Positions 59,648 to 64,000 of a stretch of DNA of 64,000 nt are shown here, one piece after another. Position numbers and translations under genes: made by a program. This stretch comes from Bacteroidota bacterium (lineage in GTDB: Bacteria; Bacteroidota; Bacteroidia; Bacteroidales; CAIXZF01), in NCBI GenBank assembly GCA_022709385.1, contig JAKLIX010000019.1:1-64000 (forward strand). Reading direction: 5' to 3'. Positions within the stretch are counted from its first letter, which is position 1; each line of letters begins with the position of its first letter. Under the pieces are notes generated by a model. The model was given only the letters and a program-made list of their open reading frames with translations, was not told the origin of the DNA and did not search any database.

Positions 59648-62600
59648 ATGAAAAAGTTTTATTTGTCCGGATCGTTTTGCCTGATCCTGGGTTTTTTCAT
59701 GGTCTCCCTTCAACTTCAGGGAGCCTGGCTCAGCAATGTCCCCATAACGGTCAACCAGCCTGACGGGACTGAATTACAACTCTTTATGACCGGTGATGAA
59801 TATCATCTCCGGGTTCATGACGCGAACCAGTTCACCATTACCCGTGACGCTCTCAGCGGGTATTTTGTATATGCAGACCTGGTCGGGGAAGAGATCGTGC
59901 CCACCGGCCTTGTGGTGGGACAGGCCGACCCGGCTCTGGCCGGATTACAACCGGGAATAGACATCACTCCGGAAGCATGGAAGCAGTTACGGGAGGAATT
60001 CTGGGCAGACTCACCGCCTAAACAGGTTTTACCTGGCTATACAGAAGCTGTTTCATCGAACTTCGGAACCCTGAACAACCTGGTAGTTTTTATCCGCTTC
60101 AGCGACCAGGCTGATTTCCCCGACAACCAGCCCCTTTACAACGGGATGTTCAATGATCAGGCTCCAGGGGCCAATTCCATGATCAATTACTTCCGTGAAG
60201 TTTCTTACAACAGCATTGATATCCCCACATTCTTTTTCCCAACGGCTGCTTCCCCCGCGATACTGTCCTACCAGGATGCCTTTCCGAGAGCGTATTACAT
60301 GCCTTATGATGCGGTCACCAATCCCGACGGTTACGACGGACAGTCGGAACGTACCAACAGGGAACACAGCCTGCTGGCCAACGCGGTCAACTACATCGCC
60401 GCAGCCGTCACAGGGATCAATATCGATCATGACGGCGACGGTCGTGTGGACAACATCTGCTTTATCACCCGGGGCGGTACCACGGCCTGGAGCACCCTGC
60501 TCTGGCCCCACCGCTGGACACTGCACTCCCAGCCGGCCTATATCAACGGCCTGCAGGTCTGGGATTACAACTTCCAGCTCGAAGACCACCTGACCAGCCA
60601 CGGGAACGGGGTTTTATGCCACGAAATGTTCCATACCCTGGGAGCTCCCGACCTGTATCATTATACCAGCAACGGGATATCACCGGTCGGTGAATGGGAC
60701 CTGATGGACAACAACACCAATCCCCCCCAGCACATGGGCGCCTGGATGAAATATAAATATGGCGGATGGATATCATCCATTCCCGAACTGACAACCCAGG
60801 GAACTTTCAATTTAAATCCCCTGACCTCCTCATCCGGGCAATGTTATAAAATCACCTCCCCGGTCAACCCGGATGAATTTTTTATCCTCGAGTACCGGAA
60901 CCAATCCGGTGCCTTTGAAAGTTCACTGCCAGGATCGGGTTTGCTGGTGTACCGTATCAACAGCCTTGCCGGCAACGGGAACGCCCAGGGCCCGCCGGAT
61001 GAGGTCTATATCTACCGACCTAACGGCGATCTGACCAACAACGGGGATCTCAGTCAGGCTACTTTCACCAGTGACGCAGGGAGAACCGCTTTCAACAACA
61101 TCACCAATCCAAGCTGTTTCCTTTCAAACGGCGATCCGGCCAATATCAGCCTGTCTGCCGTCGGTACAGCGGGAAGCACGATTTCATTCCTTTACCAGGG
61201 AAATACCATCGTGGAACCCGACGGATGGACAGTCAGATACTCAGGCTTCAATGAGACGAACATCGGTATCCATCACATGTTCGCTGCCAATGACAATGAC
61301 ATCTGGGCGCTGGCATTTGACCTGAACAACTGGGGTGTACCCAGCCAGCGATATACGCGTTCAAATGATGGCGGACTCACCTGGAATGCGGCCGTGATTC
61401 CGGGCTATCCGACCTCGTTCGTAAACATGGTCTTTGCCTTCGACGATCAGCATGCATGGATCACCATGAATCACCAGGCAGGCTCCGGTGTAATCTTACA
61501 AACCACCGACGGAGGAACCACCTGGACCCCGAAAAACACCGCCGCCTTCCAGCTGCCGGGCGCCTTTCCGAACATGATCCATTTTTTCAATGCCAACGAG
61601 GGATTTTGCATGGGCGACCCTACGGAGGGTTATTTTGAGATTTATACCACCATCGACGGAGGGGAAAACTGGACCCGGGTATCTTCTCCCGATATCCCGC
61701 CACCACTGAGCGGGGAATGGGGGATTACCCATTATTATTCGGTAGTCGGCGATCACATCTGGTTCGGGACTAATCAAGGCAGGGTGTTCCGGTCGACCGA
61801 CAAAGGATACCACTGGACTGCCCATGATGTGGGTGCGGGTTCCATTCTGGTTGACGTCAGCTTCCGCAGCCTGAGCCATGGTATGGCCATCGACAGAAGC
61901 ACCAATACTACGGGAAATACTTTTGAAACCTTCGACGGTGGATCGACCTGGTCGATGGTGAGTAAAACTGGTCCTTATCACCAGTATGAATTTGCCTGGA
62001 TACCCGGAACACCGGCCACCTGTGTCTCCACGGGCTCTGCAGCAGGATCCATGGGTTGCAGCATCAGCTACGACGGCGGTCACAGCTGGGAGGATTTCGG
62101 AGGCATGGAAACCTACCCGATGCTTTACACTGTATGGACAGATGTGAACCATGGCTGGGCCGGCGGTTTCACCAATGGAACCCCGCCTGTGATCAGCGAA
62201 GGGATGTTCCGCTATCACGGCAACAACCTGATACTGGAGCCCGATGCAGGCATCACGCACATCCCGCTTCCTTATTCCTCAGCCTCTCTGGGTGCATCCG
62301 AAGATATTACGGTCACCATCCGCAACCGGGGAAATACCGTAATCGACACCCTTACGGTATGTTACTCGATAAATGGGAGCGGCGTGGTTTGCGAAACGTA
62401 TTACCCGGCAATTCAGCCTGGTGAATATGTCAACTATACTTTTGCAAGCCCCGTGGATCTTTCGGATGAAACCAATTATCTCATTAAGGCATGGACAAAC
62501 CTTCCCGATGATGCGGATCATACCAACGACACCAGCACCAAAATGGTCATCCACCTGCCGTATGATATTCCGGGGGAAGCTGTCGGCAGAACCAGGTATG

Positions 62601-64000
62601 ACCTGCAGACAAATTATTCCTGTTTGCAGCGTTTGTGTGCTTTCCCCGACGGAACCTTCGGCGCTGCCTGGACGATAGGCATGCTTGAAACGGCTTTCTC
62701 CGACAGGGGTACCGGCTATAATTACTTCGACGGTACAAACTGGGGGCTCTGGCCCACCACAAGGATAGAAAATGTGAAGACCGGCTGGCCTTCCTATGTG
62801 GCCTGGGGAGAGAACGGCGAGGCCGCCCTTGCCCATACAGGAAATACCAGCGGCCTGGTGCTCTCGAAAAGAACCAACAAAAACACGGGACCCTGGACTT
62901 TCGCTTCACTGCCCAATACGCCGCAGGGCAACAACCTTCTGTGGCCCCGTATGACCAGCAGCGGCCCGGATCATGAATACCTGCATGTGGTATCACTCAC
63001 TGCACCCCTTGCAAACAACGGTTCTCTGTACAACGGGCAGAACGGTGCCCTGACCTATTCCCGTTCATCCGACGGGGGTAATACATGGGACATTTTCCAC
63101 GCCAGTTTCCCCGGTACCGATGCTTCGCAGTATGTCGGATTTGGCGGAGATATGTATGCATTTGCGGAACCGAAGGGAAATACCCTGGCCTTTGTTTACG
63201 GGGATAACTGGACAGATGTCTTCCTGATGAAATCCACCGACAACGGCAATACCTGGAGTAAAACGCTTATCTACCAGCATCCCTATCCGATGTTCCAGGA
63301 ACCCGTAACCCTTGTTACGGACACTATCTGGGTTTGCGACCGTTCCCTGAGTGTAGCCCTCGACCAGAACGGCATGGCCCATGTGATGTTTGGCGTAATG
63401 CGGGTTTCCAATTCAGACCTGACTGATGCCACCACGACTTACTGGCCCTGGACCGACGGCATGGTATACTGGAATGAATCCAGGCCTGCCTTCACCAGCC
63501 TGAATCCCGCCGACCTTGTCCTGCATAAAGAATTGGTCGCATTAATGCCTGACAGGGATGGCAACAGCTTAATCGAACTGATTGGTTTCGGTACCTATTA
63601 TACCTCCCTGACATCGATGCCCTACATGGTCATCGATGAAAACAACCGCATGATGGCGGTAATGGCCAGCGTTTATGAAGACCTTCACAACGGAGTCCAG
63701 AATTACCGGCAGTTACAGGGGATCGTTTCCATGGACCTCGGCCAGAGCTGGTCCGATCCCTTCGATATCACCGGAAATAATCCCGATTACCAATACTTTG
63801 AATGTGTGTTCCCCAGCCTGGCCCCGGGAACAGATGATTATCTTTACCTCTTATTCCAGGCGGATGAAGAACCCGGTATGGCAGTCCGGGGTGACGAAGA
63901 CCCCTATATGGATAATTTTCTGCATTTCCTGAAATTGCAAAAATCAGTCTATCTGCCATTGGATGTGGGTGTTACGGCGATCACATCCCCGGTCTCCGCT
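59648..64000 (+). CDS. Giant secreted M6-type metalloprotease with Asp-box repeats (3' end outside window)
   Basis: The frame opens at 59648 and runs without a stop I could find to the window end (1451 codons, last codon GCT at 63998). It has a signal peptide (MKKFYLSGSFCLILGFFMVS) and an M6/immune-inhibitor-A-like protease domain with zinc motif HEMFH (325-329), a calcium-site DHDGDGRVDN (260-269) and GEWDLMDNN. Nine or more Asp-box motifs (SNDGGLTW, TTDGGTTW, TIDGGENW, TFDGGSTW, SSDGGNTW, STDNGNTW) indicate beta-propeller blades, interrupted by a CARDB-like domain (TIRNRGNTVIDTL). DVGVTAITSPVS at the end often precedes T9SS tails. It probably digests extracellular protein; the end is unseen. 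Confidence 0.88.
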   Translation, partial: MKKFYLSGSFCLILGFFMVSLQLQGAWLSNVPITVNQPDGTELQLFMTGDEYHLRVHDANQFTITRDALSGYFVYADLVGEEIVPTGLVVGQADPALAGLQPGIDITPEAWKQLREEFWADSPPKQVLPGYTEAVSSNFGTLNNLVVFIRFSDQADFPDNQPLYNGMFNDQAPGANSMINYFREVSYNSIDIPTFFFPTAASPAILSYQDAFPRAYYMPYDAVTNPDGYDGQSERTNREHSLLANAVNYIAAAVTGINIDHDGDGRVDNICFITRGGTTAWSTLLWPHRWTLHSQPAYINGLQVWDYNFQLEDHLTSHGNGVLCHEMFHTLGAPDLYHYTSNGISPVGEWDLMDNNTNPPQHMGAWMKYKYGGWISSIPELTTQGTFNLNPLTSSSGQCYKITSPVNPDEFFILEYRNQSGAFESSLPGSGLLVYRINSLAGNGNAQGPPDEVYIYRPNGDLTNNGDLSQATFTSDAGRTAFNNITNPSCFLSNGDPANISLSAVGTAGSTISFLYQGNTIVEPDGWTVRYSGFNETNIGIHHMFAANDNDIWALAFDLNNWGVPSQRYTRSNDGGLTWNAAVIPGYPTSFVNMVFAFDDQHAWITMNHQAGSGVILQTTDGGTTWTPKNTAAFQLPGAFPNMIHFFNANEGFCMGDPTEGYFEIYTTIDGGENWTRVSSPDIPPPLSGEWGITHYYSVVGDHIWFGTNQGRVFRSTDKGYHWTAHDVGAGSILVDVSFRSLSHGMAIDRSTNTTGNTFETFDGGSTWSMVSKTGPYHQYEFAWIPGTPATCVSTGSAAGSMGCSISYDGGHSWEDFGGMETYPMLYTVWTDVNHGWAGGFTNGTPPVISEGMFRYHGNNLILEPDAGITHIPLPYSSASLGASEDITVTIRNRGNTVIDTLTVCYSINGSGVVCETYYPAIQPGEYVNYTFASPVDLSDETNYLIKAWTNLPDDADHTNDTSTKMVIHLPYDIPGEAVGRTRYDLQTNYSCLQRLCAFPDGTFGAAWTIGMLETAFSDRGTGYNYFDGTNWGLWPTTRIENVKTGWPSYVAWGENGEAALAHTGNTSGLVLSKRTNKNTGPWTFASLPNTPQGNNLLWPRMTSSGPDHEYLHVVSLTAPLANNGSLYNGQNGALTYSRSSDGGNTWDIFHASFPGTDASQYVGFGGDMYAFAEPKGNTLAFVYGDNWTDVFLMKSTDNGNTWSKTLIYQHPYPMFQEPVTLVTDTIWVCDRSLSVALDQNGMAHVMFGVMRVSNSDLTDATTTYWPWTDGMVYWNESRPAFTSLNPADLVLHKELVALMPDRDGNSLIELIGFGTYYTSLTSMPYMVIDENNRMMAVMASVYEDLHNGVQNYRQLQGIVSMDLGQSWSDPFDITGNNPDYQYFECVFPSLAPGTDDYLYLLFQADEEPGMAVRGDEDPYMDNFLHFLKLQKSVYLPLDVGVTAITSPVSA

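Overview
The window looks like a chromosomal segment from a Bacteroidota bacterium, probably an anaerobic Bacteroidales-type lineage. Support for this is direct: several secreted proteins end in type IX secretion (T9SS) sorting domains, many genes are preceded by the Bacteroidota -7 promoter TAnnTTTG, and the gene set includes rubrerythrin, a cysteate synthase-like enzyme, an EF-G paralogue of the Bacteroides EF-G2 type and a GGGP-synthase family protein. I cannot name the genus. The window begins inside a tandem repeat, so position 1 may be a contig edge.

Region 1 (1-15.65 kb). Two arrays of an 83-bp unit derived from a tRNA-Asn gene lie in opposite orientation at 1-345 and 14972-15137. They flank an AT-rich defence island whose nine genes are all on the minus strand (613-12052): type I restriction-modification hsdM, hsdS and hsdR, an Mrr-like nuclease between hsdS and hsdR, a three-gene module with two PD-(D/E)XK-like proteins, and a CoiA-like plus DUF3644 pair. 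They also flank two GC-rich sugar-nucleotide genes (GDP-L-fucose synthase and an epimerase). The right array runs straight into a real tRNA-Asn(GTT). That is followed by a terminator, a small GIY-YIG nuclease gene and a defective second tRNA-Asn copy into which the nuclease reading frame extends.

Region 2 (15.8-24.8 kb). This holds a PfkB/adenosine-kinase-like gene behind a 17-C homopolymer, an EF-G2-like factor with degenerate GTPase motifs, a histidine kinase/response regulator pair followed closely by cysteate synthase (first step of sulfonolipid synthesis), and an FG-GAP/T9SS protein.

Region 3 (24.8-32.9 kb). A tightly packed operon encodes two related lipoproteins, a TonB-dependent receptor, a protein resembling a Moco-binding fold, and a WtpA/WtpB/WtpC-type tungstate/molybdate ABC transporter. 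Together they could form a complete oxyanion uptake route from the outer membrane to the cytoplasm.

Region 4 (32.9-48.1 kb). Palindromic intergenic repeats occur at 33.3 kb and, inverted, at 45.9-46.5 kb. Between them are a second two-component system (minus strand) and a divergent small envelope protein separated by four phased TTAACC repeats, cohesin/dockerin-like and T9SS proteins, a VanX/glucosaminidase/GNAT operon, aat-udk, and a PpiD-like periplasmic chaperone.

Region 5 (48.1-64 kb). This has a GGGPS-family gene, a metH-metF operon, a nested inverted-repeat element, a minus-strand operon (PASTA protein, T9SS protein, RluD-type pseudouridine synthase, rubrerythrin), a divergent ddl, and the 5' 4.35 kb of a very large secreted M6-type protease with Asp-box repeats that runs off the window.
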